From Rickettsiales bacterium (GTDB lineage: Bacteria; Pseudomonadota; Alphaproteobacteria; Rs-D84): a DNA stretch of 64,000 nucleotides. Under the pieces are notes generated by a model. The model was given only the letters and a program-made list of their open reading frames with translations, ran no database searches and was not told the origin of the DNA. The stretch covers positions 42,203 to 106,202 of the forward strand of contig JAISAB010000020.1 in the NCBI GenBank assembly GCA_031266915.1, read 5' to 3'. The position numbers were made by a program, and so were the translations under genes. Shown piece by piece: positions 8,656 to 17,666 of the stretch (position 1 is its first letter; each line of letters opens with the position of its first letter).

Positions 8656-9108
8656 ATGGACCCGATGAGACAAGCGATTATTTTGGCGCGCCGCGCCGCG
8701 GCGCATGACGATGTGCCGATTGGCGCGATTGTCGTGCAGGGCGGCCGCATTATCGCGCGCGGCGAAAACCAGGTTCAATTAAAGCGCAATCCGACGCTGC
8801 ACGCGGAAATCGTCGCGCTGAACCGCGCGGTGAAAAAGCTGGGGACCAAGTTTCTGGATGATTGCGAAATCTATGTCACACTGGAACCCTGCGCGATGTG
8901 CGCTGTCGCGCTGTCGCTGGCGCGCGTATCCAAGATTCATTTCGCGGCCGCCGATGAAAAAGGTGGCGGCGTCCGGCACAATGCGCGCGTGTTTGAAACG
9001 GACAAACATCTGTGGAAACCGGAAATTATCGAGCATCCGGAACACGCGGCCGAATCCGCACAAATGTTAAGAGATTTTTTCAAATCAAAACGCAAGAATA
9101 ACCACTAG
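8656..9108 (+). CDS. tadA: tRNA-specific adenosine deaminase
   Basis: 150 residues. It converts A34 of tRNA-Arg(ACG) to inosine. The zinc and catalytic motif HAE (residues 55-57) and PCAMC (about 83-87) are both present, with GAIVVQGGRIIARGEN ahead of them. The ORF ends KRKNNH, and its TAG stop lies inside the following heptad array, so the last codons are repeat-derived. Confidence 0.93.
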   Translation: MDPMRQAIILARRAAAHDDVPIGAIVVQGGRIIARGENQVQLKRNPTLHAEIVALNRAVKKLGTKFLDDCEIYVTLEPCAMCAVALSLARVSKIHFAAADEKGGGVRHNARVFETDKHLWKPEIIEHPEHAAESAQMLRDFFKSKRKNNH

Positions 9109-9185
9109 TGCATAGTGAGTAGTGCTTAGTTTATAGTTAACTAGTTCACTAATCACTATAAACTAAGCACTATTCACTACTGACT
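9104..9185. repeat. Inverted heptad array between tadA and gpmI
   Basis: TAGTNNN units (left half) face NNNACTA units (right half), giving a long imperfect palindrome. It supplies the stop codon of tadA and the last codons of gpmI (IVSSE). Confidence 0.8.
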
Positions 9186-10663
9186 ATTTTTAGCAGGTTC
9201 TTTCCAGTCATCTCATGTGGCTGCGGCATACCCAGAATCTTCAACATGGTCGGGGCTAAATCCGACAGGCCCCCCGATGCGACAGCACGCACGTCATTGG
9301 ACACAATAATCAAATTAACCTGATTTGTCGTATGCGCGGTCCAGGGTGTGTTGCTTTCGTAATCCCACAGCTTTTCGGCATTGCCATGGTCCGCTGTTAT
9401 CAGCATCGTTCCGCCCAGTTCCAACACCGCAGGGACAAGTTTGCTTAATTGTTCATCCAGGCATTCCATCGCCCGGATTGCTGCGGATTCCACAGCCGTG
9501 TGCCCGACCATATCCCCATTGGCATAGTTCAAAATCACAACGTCGAACTTCGACAATCTGTCCAACAAGGCGCGCGTGATTTCCGGCGCGGACATTTCCG
9601 GTTTCATATCGAACGTCGCGACGTCCGGGGACGCAATCAGGACTTTTTCCTCGCCCGGGTAATCGATGTTTCTTTCCGCATCGAAAAAGTATGTCACGTG
9701 ATTGTACTTTTCCGTCTCGGCGATGCGCAGCTGGGTCTTGCCGGCGGCCGCCAAAACATCGCCCAACGTGTTTTTGACATTTATGTCGTCCAGCAGCGCG
9801 GGACACAGCTCGTCCAATCCTTCGCCGTATTGCGAGAAACACAGAACGCGCGCATTTGTCGTAACGATGCTGCGCATAATCTGGCGCGCGCGATCGCTGC
9901 GGTAATTGCCGAACAGGAACCCGTCAGCCTCATGAATAATGGATGATGGATGATGGATGATGGTCGGTCTTATAAATTCATCGGTTTCGCCGCGTTCGTA
10001 CGCCGCCACGACGGCTTCGTCGATTGATGCGGCGGAAAAAGCGCTTTCGCCATGCGCGATGGCGTTGAACGCCGATTCCGTGCGGTCCAGATTCTGGTTC
10101 CGGTCCATCGCGTAATAGCGTCCGGATACTGTCGCGAACCAAGCCCGGCCCGACGCCAGGGCATCGGCCAATTCGGATTTAATCAATTCGACATAGGCCG
10201 TCGCGGACTTCGGCAAAGTATCGCGGCCATCAGCGATAAAATGTATGGCGATTTTCAGGCCCGACGCCAGAATCCGCTTGGCGATAATTAAAATCTCGCC
10301 GATGTCGGAATGAACGCGGCCGTCGGACATCAGACCGGCCAAGTGAACGATGCCGCCGGATGCCTTGACGGCGTCGATAAATTCGCGCAAGGGTTTGTTT
10401 TTGTCCCAATCTTCCAATTCAAAACGGCGCAGATACTGGTTGACGATGCGGCCCGATCCAATCGTGATATGCCCGACCTCGGAATTGCCCATAGTGTCCG
10501 GGGGCAGCCCGACGGCCGGCCCGCTGGTATCCAGCCTGGAATTCGGATATTTCGCCAGCAATTCGTCAAAAAATGGCATTTTGGCCAGGGAAACCGCGTT
10601 GTGTTCCCGGGCATTACTGATTCCGACGCCGTCAAGAATACATAGAACCAAAGGCTTTGTCAT
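9170..10663 (-). CDS. gpmI: 2,3-bisphosphoglycerate-independent phosphoglycerate mutase
   Basis: 497 residues from the ATG at 10663, preceded by AGGAGAT. Upstream in-frame codons to 10717 lack a ribosome site. It interconverts 3- and 2-phosphoglycerate using two Mn ions. Motifs: VLCILDGVG (metal Asp), DTMGNSEVGH (phospho-Ser), HFIADGRDTLP, FGNYRSDRARQI, and ITADHGNAEK near the end. Oddity: IIHHPSSIIHE before ADGFLFGNYR is encoded by ATGGATG heptads (9935-9963), an apparent in-frame insertion. The C-terminus runs into a heptad array. Confidence 0.95.
   Translation of the reverse strand: MTKPLVLCILDGVGISNAREHNAVSLAKMPFFDELLAKYPNSRLDTSGPAVGLPPDTMGNSEVGHITIGSGRIVNQYLRRFELEDWDKNKPLREFIDAVKASGGIVHLAGLMSDGRVHSDIGEILIIAKRILASGLKIAIHFIADGRDTLPKSATAYVELIKSELADALASGRAWFATVSGRYYAMDRNQNLDRTESAFNAIAHGESAFSAASIDEAVVAAYERGETDEFIRPTIIHHPSSIIHEADGFLFGNYRSDRARQIMRSIVTTNARVLCFSQYGEGLDELCPALLDDINVKNTLGDVLAAAGKTQLRIAETEKYNHVTYFFDAERNIDYPGEEKVLIASPDVATFDMKPEMSAPEITRALLDRLSKFDVVILNYANGDMVGHTAVESAAIRAMECLDEQLSKLVPAVLELGGTMLITADHGNAEKLWDYESNTPWTAHTTNQVNLIIVSNDVRAVASGGLSDLAPTMLKILGMPQPHEMTGKNLLKIVSSE
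9935..9963. repeat. Heptad repeat inside gpmI
   Basis: Four perfect to near-perfect ATGGATG units, translated in frame as part of GpmI. Confidence 0.75.
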
Positions 10664-10706
10664 CTTATCTCCTGTTTGCTTTGACGGTATCATAATAGTT
10701 TTTTGA

Positions 10707-10735
10707 TTGCAAAACAAAAAGAAAAGCTGTATAAA
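10707..10735 (+). promoter_or_regulatory. Promoter of the XRE regulator
   Basis: TTGCAA and TATAAA separated by 17 bp, about 45 bp before the ATG. Confidence 0.55.
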
Positions 10736-10781
10736 GCCTGTATAGGAACCATTTCATATAAAACATCCATGGGAGATTACG

Positions 10782-11195
10782 ATGAGCGTCAAGAACTCTG
10801 CGCCGACATCCATAGACGAACATATCGGACAACGAATGCAGCTGCGCCGCAACATGATGGGCTTGTCCCAGAAAGATTTGGCCGGGCTGTGCGGGGTAAC
10901 TTTCCAGCAGATTCAGAAATATGAAACTGCTGGCAATCGGATTTCTGCGTCCCGTCTGTTCGATGTCAGCACGGCTTTGGAAACCCCGGTTTCGTTTTTC
11001 TTTTCGGGTCTGCCGGGCAATATGCCCGAAGAAACCCGCGCCAACCGGTCGGTCAGAATATCTTCGCCGAAATCCGACGATCCGCTGGGCAAGAACGAAT
11101 CCTTGTTATTGATAAATTTGTATTGGAAGCTGCCGAACGACGACCAACGCAAGATGGTTATGAAGATGTTGAAAAGTTTGAACGGCGCTGATTAA
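10782..11195 (+). CDS. XRE-family helix-turn-helix transcriptional regulator
   Basis: 137 residues. The N-terminal Cro/C1-type domain (about 12-68) has IGQRMQLRRNMMGLSQKDLA, then GVTFQQIQKYETAGNRISASRL, a clear helix-turn-helix. The C-terminus (LLLINLYWKLPNDDQRKMVMKMLKSL) is helical. It matches the common alphaproteobacterial single-copy type of XRE regulator. The start is set by GGGAG 7 bp upstream. It has its own promoter and terminator. Target genes are unknown. Confidence 0.9.
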   Translation: MSVKNSAPTSIDEHIGQRMQLRRNMMGLSQKDLAGLCGVTFQQIQKYETAGNRISASRLFDVSTALETPVSFFFSGLPGNMPEETRANRSVRISSPKSDDPLGKNESLLLINLYWKLPNDDQRKMVMKMLKSLNGAD

Positions 11196-11198
11196 AAA

Positions 11199-11220
11199 AC
11201 CGCCCGCTGGGCGGTTTTTT
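11199..11220 (+). terminator. Terminator of the XRE gene
   Basis: ACCGCCC/GGGCGGT stem with six T. Confidence 0.85.
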
Positions 11221-11222
11221 AG

Positions 11223-11894
11223 TTATAAGTTATAAAGGATAAGTTATAAATGGCGCAAATGACAGAAATATACCTTTTGGGCCCCAAAACCTCAAGACTC
11301 GTCATTCCCGCTTGGACCACCCACGAAAATCCAGTAGGTTTTCGCGGGACCCGGTGGCGGGAATCCAATGTATTCAAACTATGAACAATACACGTGTGAT
11401 AAATACATTGGACCCCCGCCTTTGTGGGGGTAACGGCAAGTGAGAAGAATGTCGAAAAAGGTACATTCGATGTCAGTTGAGCTAATCTCTATGTATTAAA
11501 CCACCCCGGCCGCTACGCGCCCACCCCTCCACCGGAGGGGAACTTTGACCGAGCTTTTTATTTATTCTTTACTCTTTATTATTTAATAATTGTTATCTGT
11601 GCTCTGTTAATTGTTAACTGAAAAGGGGCGTCAGCCCCGCGGCAATCCAGTAAAATGAATTCGTGCGTCCGTTGGGTGCACTTTCTTTTGTCCCCCCTCC
11701 TGTGGGGGAGTACTTTTCCTCTCTTGCTGATGGGGGTCACGAAGTGACGGGGTAGTGTTACTGGATTGCTTCGCCGCGCTCGCAATGACACGGTGGCGAT
11801 TTAGTACCCAGTACCTAATACCAAGTACCCATCTGCGCTGCGCAATGACAATTGATTTCCTTTTACGAATCACGAGTCACGAATTACGTATCAC
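11223..11894. repeat. Large gene-free repeat region, including a MITE-like element (11253-11482)
   Basis: No gene is seen in 700 bp. Heptads of TTATAAG type are at 11223-11250. An element at 11253-11482 has imperfect terminal inverted repeats (GCGCAAATGACAGAAATATA / rc of TACATTCGATGTCAGTTGAG) and related copies at 25.6, 51.3, 51.5 and 63.7 kb. Then come AT-rich heptads (11558-11620), a TGCACTTTCTTTTGTCCCCC motif also seen at 28.93 kb, a CGCAATGACA motif (11757-11792), and heptads of AGTACCC and ATCACGA type (11796-11894). Confidence 0.75.
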
Positions 11895-11917
11895 GAAAAA
11901 AACCGCCGGACGGCGGT
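11895..11917 (-). terminator. Terminator of the Cys-rich gene pair
   Basis: On the minus strand an ACCGCCG/CGGCGGT stem is followed by an eight-T run, just beyond the stop at 11926. Confidence 0.8.
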
Positions 11918-11925
11918 TTTTTATA

Positions 11926-13089
11926 TCAGCTGCACAGTTTTGTGGTGGTATTCCACGTTTTGCCGAATATGCAGCATGCGTATTCTGCAGGCTCTAACTT
12001 GGCCCAACAGGCGTCGATAAAATTCTGCGGCGCCGAATTCTTGCCTTTGCCGAATTGCATTTCAGGCGTCGCCAAGGTGGTCGCCTGTTTGCATCTCTTG
12101 GTCGTTTTATCAAATACCTGACCGTCGGAACATTTGACGCAAACCCCGTCCCCATCGACCCCGTACCGGCCGTCCGCATTGCATACATCGCACTGATTGC
12201 GCTCGGTCGCGGATTTAAAGCCCTGGCCGGAATCGGAACAGACAAATTTGCTGCATCCGCCGGACGTGCTCATGGTGTGCATAGACGCACTGAATTGGGA
12301 TACAGAATAACCCGTGCACATGTTGGCGGCCTTGCACTTTTCGCAGTTGGCGCCCGTATATCCGGGCAGGCAAAGCGTATGCGCGGCCTTGCTGGTGTAA
12401 ACGTTTATGTTCATCGTATTGCTGTCCGCGTGATTCGTGCAATGGAACAGCAAAGGCGAGCCGACGACACCCTTTTTGTTTTCCAACCAGCCGGACACGC
12501 CGACCATAACATCCATTTCCATGCCGCCGGCGTAATGGCTGTGCAGCAAATCGATACTGTTTTCCTGGTTCCAACCGGTATTTCCGCTGGTTCTGACTGT
12601 ATTGGATTCAAAGTCCGTGCGTGTTATGCTGGTGGTGCCGCAGGCCGCGTTTCCGGTCGACAGCGTGTATTCGCTTTCGTTGATCGGCAGACATCCGTCG
12701 CCGCTGAACCCGTTGCGACATAGCCAAAAACACTTTTGAGAACCGTTGGGCGCCAAATTCCATGTCCAGCTGCTCCTCTTGCCCTCGCACTGAAATTGCG
12801 TGACGCAGAAGTATCCGCCGTTGGCGGTTACCTTCCAGGCGACCAGACCGACCATTGCCTGGTCGTCGCCATGTATACCCATCTTCGGCGAACAGCCGCC
12901 GGACGCATCCTTGGAATTAGCGACGCAGAATGCCGCATGATTAGAGCCCCAGGGATAATCGTTCCAAGTGCCGCCCGGAGAACCCCAGGCGCCGCGAATG
13001 CCCTCGTCGGTAATCATCGGCCAGGCGCGCGCATCCGCAAGCGGCATCATGCAGACCAGCAAAAAAGTAAATATCAATTTTCGCATCAT
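11926..13089 (-). CDS. Secreted cysteine-rich protein, unknown function
   Basis: 387 residues from ATG 13089, the first of two adjacent ATGs, which begins one base after the stop of the upstream gene. This suggests translational coupling. Signal peptide MMRKLIFTFLLVCMMPLADARA. The mature part has many Cys, including an EGF-like stretch (LCLPGYTGANCEKCKAANMC) and CDVCNADGRYGVDGDGVCVKCSDGQVF, which resembles the spaced Cys of growth-factor-receptor-like surface proteins. CWAKLEPAEYACC is near the end. It is probably exported with its upstream neighbour as a unit. No family recognised. Confidence 0.8.
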   Translation of the reverse strand: MMRKLIFTFLLVCMMPLADARAWPMITDEGIRGAWGSPGGTWNDYPWGSNHAAFCVANSKDASGGCSPKMGIHGDDQAMVGLVAWKVTANGGYFCVTQFQCEGKRSSWTWNLAPNGSQKCFWLCRNGFSGDGCLPINESEYTLSTGNAACGTTSITRTDFESNTVRTSGNTGWNQENSIDLLHSHYAGGMEMDVMVGVSGWLENKKGVVGSPLLFHCTNHADSNTMNINVYTSKAAHTLCLPGYTGANCEKCKAANMCTGYSVSQFSASMHTMSTSGGCSKFVCSDSGQGFKSATERNQCDVCNADGRYGVDGDGVCVKCSDGQVFDKTTKRCKQATTLATPEMQFGKGKNSAPQNFIDACWAKLEPAEYACCIFGKTWNTTTKLCS

Positions 13090-13090
13090 G

Positions 13091-15454
13091 TTATATATAG
13101 CACGAGCCCCCCTCGTAATATCCGCCAAGACCCTTGCATTTTATCTCGTACCATTCTTCCTTGAAAGTACAGGTATTGTTCGCGGAGTTGAATGTTGCGT
13201 ATCCCTTATCACCGGTCGAGCTGTCCTGGGATTTGCACATATACATCACAGTGTTCTGAACGCAATATCCCCATGTGCCGTATCCGTTCGTCGGCGTCGG
13301 CTTTGTACCGCTATATACGGCTTTATAGAACGTTTCTTCATATTTGTCGGTGGCGGCGGTGAAGGTATCCTGCCATATGCCTTCGGCTTTGTCGCATTCG
13401 TCATACAGCGCATAGTCTATTTCTTCCAGAATCTTGCGCACGGCCGTATCCACCATGGGTCCGACGGTCGGATTACCCGCCACAAAAGCCGCGTAATTCG
13501 CCGGTTCGGCCGCCGCCGGGTCTTTACAATTCTTCAAGGCCCAATCCTCCAGCAGATTCTTAATACCTTTGTCGGCGCCGATGGCGGTCTTGCCTTGCAG
13601 GCGGCAACCGTACGGCGACTGATGCGCGGTATCACCGGCCGCCGGCGCGCAGGTCGATTTGATAAAGTTCTGCAACCCGACTTCGCATCCCTCGGCGACT
13701 TTGACATTATCGACGGCTTGCACGAAATCCTGCAACACTTGCAGGCCGCACGTATGCCCGTTGATTACCTTGCCGGTACTTTGGTCAAACCTGCATTGCT
13801 CGGCGCCGGCCGGCGCGTAAACCGCCGCGCAGGCCGCGACTTTGTCCATGCACATTTGACGCGCCGCATATGCATTCAGCGCGCCGGTCGCCTGGGCCGT
13901 CGTGTTGTCGAAACTGGCCAGGTCGCCAGACTGTTTGTTATAGCATTCAGCCATCGTCGCCACGCAGCTGTCTTTGACCTCTTCGATTTTTTCATCTTGG
14001 GCCTGTGAAATCTCAATCATCGCGCTGCGTTTGAATTCGTTCCAAACGACGTCGGCTTTGTCGCGGCAGGTATCCAAGGCCGTGGTCGCGAACATTCTCT
14101 TGTCGTTCATGTACTTGTTGTATTCCGGCTGGTTCGACGGGTCCGCGCCCAGGTCCAGTTTTATAAGCGTAGGCAGGTCCTGCAGATGCGCGGAATAAAT
14201 CGGCTCGCCGGTGTTCGGGTTTATATACAGCCCGGTCCAGTCCAAACACCTGCGATAATTCGGGCCGCAGGCGGTTTCGGCGGTAATCGCCGTCTTGACC
14301 TTGGTGATGCATTCGTTTATATCGGCCGAGTTATGCGAGCGGTATTCTTCCAGCCGCGCCGTGCGCAGAATTTTTTCCGCGTCGCGAATGGTCTTGGTGA
14401 CGGCCTCTTTCTGAGTATCGACCTTTTTTTCATAAGCGTTGCAGTCTTGGGTAATCAGGATGCTGTACGAGCTTTTCGTCATATTGAAAACGGTCTTGTC
14501 GCTGCAGGAACTCTGAACCATGTCCGTACATTGCTTGTGCGCGGCGTTGTACAGTTGCAGACCCTCTAGCTTTGACATGTCTTGGGCATTGGAATTGGAT
14601 GAAAATATTCCCCCGCCGCCGTTGTCACCCCAAATGTCGCCCAAGTCTGTCGCAAAGTCCAAGGACAATCCGGACAGAGACGCGACGGCTTTGCTGTTGG
14701 GCTTTTTTTTGCCCGACAACAGGTCGGCGATTTCATTTAATGTTTTCTGGGCCCCGCTGGTATCGTTTTTAATCGCCGATTCGCCGACAGTGGCGGAATA
14801 CATGGCTGTAACCTCGGCCGCAGTCTTGTCAATCGCGTTCAGGCTGTTGTCTTCGAAACGCATCAGCAGGGTTTTCGCCTCGTCCAAGGCGGCTTCGGTA
14901 TCGGAAAATTCAGTATATCTTTGGCTGCAGTAACAGCGGCGGTACGTATCGTTGGACTTGGCGCAGAATTGATCCATGCATGTGTTATAGGCGTCGCGGC
15001 ATGTCGCATAGCCGCCGCCCAGTTTGGAAACATCGTCGAATATCGCGGTCGCGCGTGAAGCCGCCGCGCGCGCGGCGCTGGCCTGGACAACCGCGGAACG
15101 GGCGGACGACGGGGTTTTGGCTGAACGCGCCGCGGTCGCGGCCGGCGTGGCGCCGCTGCGTGCGGTCACATTCGCGCCCACCCGGGCGGCCGGGGCCGAC
15201 GCCTGGCGCGCGGCGCTGCGGCTGTATACGACGCCCTGGACGGTCGGCGCCGCGGATGTTCTGGGATTTGATGTCGCGCGGCGGCTGGTCGCGGAACGTG
15301 AAACGATGTCCCCGGCGGCGGCCGGCGCGATGTTTCTGACGATGGCCGCGGAACTTCTGGATGTCGCGGCCAAGGCCGAGCCCACATCACCCGCACAAAC
15401 CACGGCAATCAAAAACGAAAAGCCTGTGATAAAATTAAATATTTTTTTATACAA
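13091..15454 (-). CDS. Large secreted protein with Ala/Arg/Ser-rich N-terminal region, unknown function
   Basis: 787 residues. The frame opens with TTG at 15454 (no ATG fits), with GAGAG about 10 bp upstream. The signal peptide is MYKKIFNFITGFSFLIAVVCAG. Residues 30-135 are low-complexity Ala, Arg, Ser and Thr. After that the protein is mostly helical with paired Cys (CRDAYNTCMDQFCAK, CYCSQRYTEF, CLDWTGLYINPNTGEP, CMDKVAACAAVYAPAG, ECDKAEGIW). The C-terminus has NNTCTFKEEWYEIKC and GGSCYI. It overlaps in expression with the 387-residue Cys-rich gene, one base downstream. I do not recognise a family. It is probably periplasmic or on the surface. Confidence 0.8.
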   Translation of the reverse strand: MYKKIFNFITGFSFLIAVVCAGDVGSALAATSRSSAAIVRNIAPAAAGDIVSRSATSRRATSNPRTSAAPTVQGVVYSRSAARQASAPAARVGANVTARSGATPAATAARSAKTPSSARSAVVQASAARAAASRATAIFDDVSKLGGGYATCRDAYNTCMDQFCAKSNDTYRRCYCSQRYTEFSDTEAALDEAKTLLMRFEDNSLNAIDKTAAEVTAMYSATVGESAIKNDTSGAQKTLNEIADLLSGKKKPNSKAVASLSGLSLDFATDLGDIWGDNGGGGIFSSNSNAQDMSKLEGLQLYNAAHKQCTDMVQSSCSDKTVFNMTKSSYSILITQDCNAYEKKVDTQKEAVTKTIRDAEKILRTARLEEYRSHNSADINECITKVKTAITAETACGPNYRRCLDWTGLYINPNTGEPIYSAHLQDLPTLIKLDLGADPSNQPEYNKYMNDKRMFATTALDTCRDKADVVWNEFKRSAMIEISQAQDEKIEEVKDSCVATMAECYNKQSGDLASFDNTTAQATGALNAYAARQMCMDKVAACAAVYAPAGAEQCRFDQSTGKVINGHTCGLQVLQDFVQAVDNVKVAEGCEVGLQNFIKSTCAPAAGDTAHQSPYGCRLQGKTAIGADKGIKNLLEDWALKNCKDPAAAEPANYAAFVAGNPTVGPMVDTAVRKILEEIDYALYDECDKAEGIWQDTFTAATDKYEETFYKAVYSGTKPTPTNGYGTWGYCVQNTVMYMCKSQDSSTGDKGYATFNSANNTCTFKEEWYEIKCKGLGGYYEGGSCYI

Positions 15455-15595
15455 AATTCTATTCTCTCAGCAATACCGGATTCAGGATTTTATCCAATCG
15501 CCGCAACCGCAGCGGCTTTTACCGCACCATTTGAATAAAATCCCTGGTCCTGCATCTAATTATATCACTTTTGGCCGCTGCCAATCAAGACCAAT

Positions 15596-16195
15596 TTATT
15601 CTATGCAACAATTGACGGCATTTCTGACCCATTGACCCAAACGCTTGACCGTCGATTGACCGCCCGTACCCTTTGCCGGCGCGGTGACGTCGGTCTTTAC
15701 TTTACCTTCCAAGGCATTTTCCATGGCCGAATTCAGCGTTTCCATCGCGACTTTTTTTGTGCCCGCCAAATCAATCAGGTCCATGTTTATTCCCCAGAAC
15801 AAAGAATACAAATCGTACGCCTTGGCAAATAAATCTGCAGCTTCATCGCGGCGGCCCGCGGCGTTGGCCTTGGTGCCGACCTCCATCAGACGCATGGACG
15901 CAGCCAGCAGGTGTTTGGATATGCACCAGACTTCACCGTTTTCAGCCGTGGATTTTTTGACGATGCGGCCCATCAGTTCCTTGCGCATGTCGCGCACGGT
16001 GTTAATCAGGTCATAGAATCCGGTCTTGCCGGTTTTCGCGCCGCTGAAAAAGAAATGCTCTTCCAGCGAAATCAGGTTCATCAGCGCGATGGATAAATCC
16101 TGGTCGGACGACAAATCCAGCGGATTTGCCTTTTTGGCGGCATCCAATTGCTCGATCATTTCTTCAAGGGTTAATTTTTTTGGTGCTTTTGCCAT
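15596..16195 (-). CDS. Conserved helical protein of unknown function
   Basis: 199 residues, no signal peptide, start supported by AAGGAA 8 bp upstream. Mostly alpha-helical and soluble (LTLEEMIEQLDAAKK, DLSIALMNLISLEEHFFFSG, RDMRKELMGRIVKK, KHLLAASMRLMEVGTKA). It ends with CC near the C-terminus. The stop is 142 bp upstream of the 787-residue gene, and all neighbours read leftwards. The function cannot be given. Confidence 0.75.
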   Translation of the reverse strand: MAKAPKKLTLEEMIEQLDAAKKANPLDLSSDQDLSIALMNLISLEEHFFFSGAKTGKTGFYDLINTVRDMRKELMGRIVKKSTAENGEVWCISKHLLAASMRLMEVGTKANAAGRRDEAADLFAKAYDLYSLFWGINMDLIDLAGTKKVAMETLNSAMENALEGKVKTDVTAPAKGTGGQSTVKRLGQWVRNAVNCCIE

Positions 16196-16213
16196 GTTCT
16201 GATTCCTTTTCGA

Positions 16214-16714
16214 TTACAGGTAAACGATTGCAATGAATACGCCGCTAAGCGCCAGCAGCGCGCACAGCGGTATGATGACTTTTTGAAACGGGAACAAGAC
16301 TTTTCCGCCGTTTTTTTGCTTGATTTGGGCGTTCCAGCGCTCGCTTAGGAAAAACACGATGCTGCCCGAAACAATGCCCAGCAAGAATTTGTCGATTCCC
16401 CACAGCGCGTTCGCGCCGAAATTGACGCTGGGCATTAAATAAACGCCGGCCAGCAATCCGTAATACAGCACGAACGGCGCGACGATTTGCAGCCAGATGT
16501 TTTCGACGCCCTTTTTCTTCAGCCAGCCGGCCGTCCAAAAGAACACCGACAACGTCAGCGCGCCGGCCCAGATACCCGTAATGACATCGTCGACGCCCAG
16601 CAAGCGCGCACCTTCCAGTCCGGCGCCGACGGCAATCGTGCAGACGGGGCAGACGGCGTGTGCGGCCCCCGCGCAGAGCACAGACAACAGAGCACAAATA
16701 ACAGATTTTTTCAT
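16214..16714 (-). CDS. Small inner-membrane protein with N-terminal CPVCT motif
   Basis: 166 residues with a signal peptide (MKKSVICALLSVLCAGAAHA), directly followed by VCPVCTIAVGAGLEGARLLG. Four hydrophobic segments follow (about 45-62, 75-95, 108-125, 145-165). The exposed CxxC right after the signal peptide suggests a redox or metal role (inference). It lies 19 bp upstream of the 199-residue gene and probably shares its transcript. Start set by AAAGGAAAG. Confidence 0.75.
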   Translation of the reverse strand: MKKSVICALLSVLCAGAAHAVCPVCTIAVGAGLEGARLLGVDDVITGIWAGALTLSVFFWTAGWLKKKGVENIWLQIVAPFVLYYGLLAGVYLMPSVNFGANALWGIDKFLLGIVSGSIVFFLSERWNAQIKQKNGGKVLFPFQKVIIPLCALLALSGVFIAIVYL

Positions 16715-16784
16715 TTTTCTTTCCTTTTTATATTTTGCATATTAATCAAAACAATACATGTCGGTCAATATGATAAATTCCTTT

Positions 16785-17666
16785 TTACTGATTACTTTTT
16801 ACTGATTCCTTTATTACGCCGCGTAGATGGGCGCTGCGGGCGCGCGGATTGCCCGCCAGTTCCGCGTCGGACGGCGTGAACGTTTTCAACAGCCTGAATC
16901 CGGCGGACGCCACCAGGGGCAGGCGCGGGTCGCCCGGCGCCGTCGTCCAGTCGCGGAATGCGGATTTAACCAGCCGGTCTTCCAGCGAATGAAACGTCAC
17001 GCACAGGCACATGCCGCCCGGACTCAGCATTTCACGAACGCCGTCCAGCGCGCGCCGCATTTCGCCCAGTTCGTCGTTCACCGCTATGCGCAGTGCCTGG
17101 AACACCGGCGCAACGTCTTTTGGATTGTGTATCAGAGACTTTAATTCGAACGTGGTTTTCGGCAACGCTTTTTTCATCGCATTAGCCAGAATTTTCGCCT
17201 TTCTAACATCACCGTAATCGCGCAGAATCTGCGACAACTCGTCCGCGGACAAATTTCCAATCAGCTCTCTGGCGCTTTCTGAACTCTGATCCATGCGCAT
17301 GTCCAGCGGGCCATCAAAGCGGAACGAAAATCCGCGTTCGGCCGTGTCTATTTGCATGCTGGAAACGCCGAAGTCGAAAACGACGGCGTGGTAATCGGTA
17401 ATCCGTAATCCGTAATCCGCAATGTTTTTCAAATTTGAAAAAGGCGCCTGGATAAAGTTGAATCTGTCGCCGTATTCCCGTTTGATTTTATCGGCGTCGG
17501 CCGCGACATTCGGGTCGCGGTCGAACGCGATGACATTTGCGCCCGCCGCCAGGAATGCGCGCGAGTATCCGCCTGCGCCGAACGTGCCGTCGACGACGGT
17601 TTTGCCGCGAATATCGCCCAGGGTTTCCAAAACCCTGTCCAACAGAACAGGAATATGTTTTGTCAT
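16785..17666 (-). CDS. rsmH: 16S rRNA (cytosine1402-N4)-methyltransferase
   Basis: 293 residues. It methylates C1402 in the decoding centre. Motifs: HIPVLLDRVLETL at the start, VDGTFGAGGYSRAFL for SAM binding, FDFGVSSMQID, and FHSLEDRLVK near 225. The peptide DYGLRITDY before HAVVFDFGVSS is encoded by AATCCGT-type heptads (17391-17422). Its ATG directly follows the TAA of dnaE. In many bacteria rsmH starts the division and cell-wall cluster, but here it is followed by a repeat and a membrane protein. Confidence 0.95.
   Translation of the reverse strand: MTKHIPVLLDRVLETLGDIRGKTVVDGTFGAGGYSRAFLAAGANVIAFDRDPNVAADADKIKREYGDRFNFIQAPFSNLKNIADYGLRITDYHAVVFDFGVSSMQIDTAERGFSFRFDGPLDMRMDQSSESARELIGNLSADELSQILRDYGDVRKAKILANAMKKALPKTTFELKSLIHNPKDVAPVFQALRIAVNDELGEMRRALDGVREMLSPGGMCLCVTFHSLEDRLVKSAFRDWTTAPGDPRLPLVASAGFRLLKTFTPSDAELAGNPRARSAHLRGVIKESVKSNQ
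17391..17422. repeat. Heptad repeat inside rsmH
   Basis: AATCGGT, AATCCGT, AATCCGT, AATCCGC in register, translated in frame. Confidence 0.75.

Noticed and set aside
11579..12121. Small ORFs in the 11.2-11.9 kb gap
   Set aside because: All consist of heptads and other intergenic repeats on both strands, without ribosome sites.
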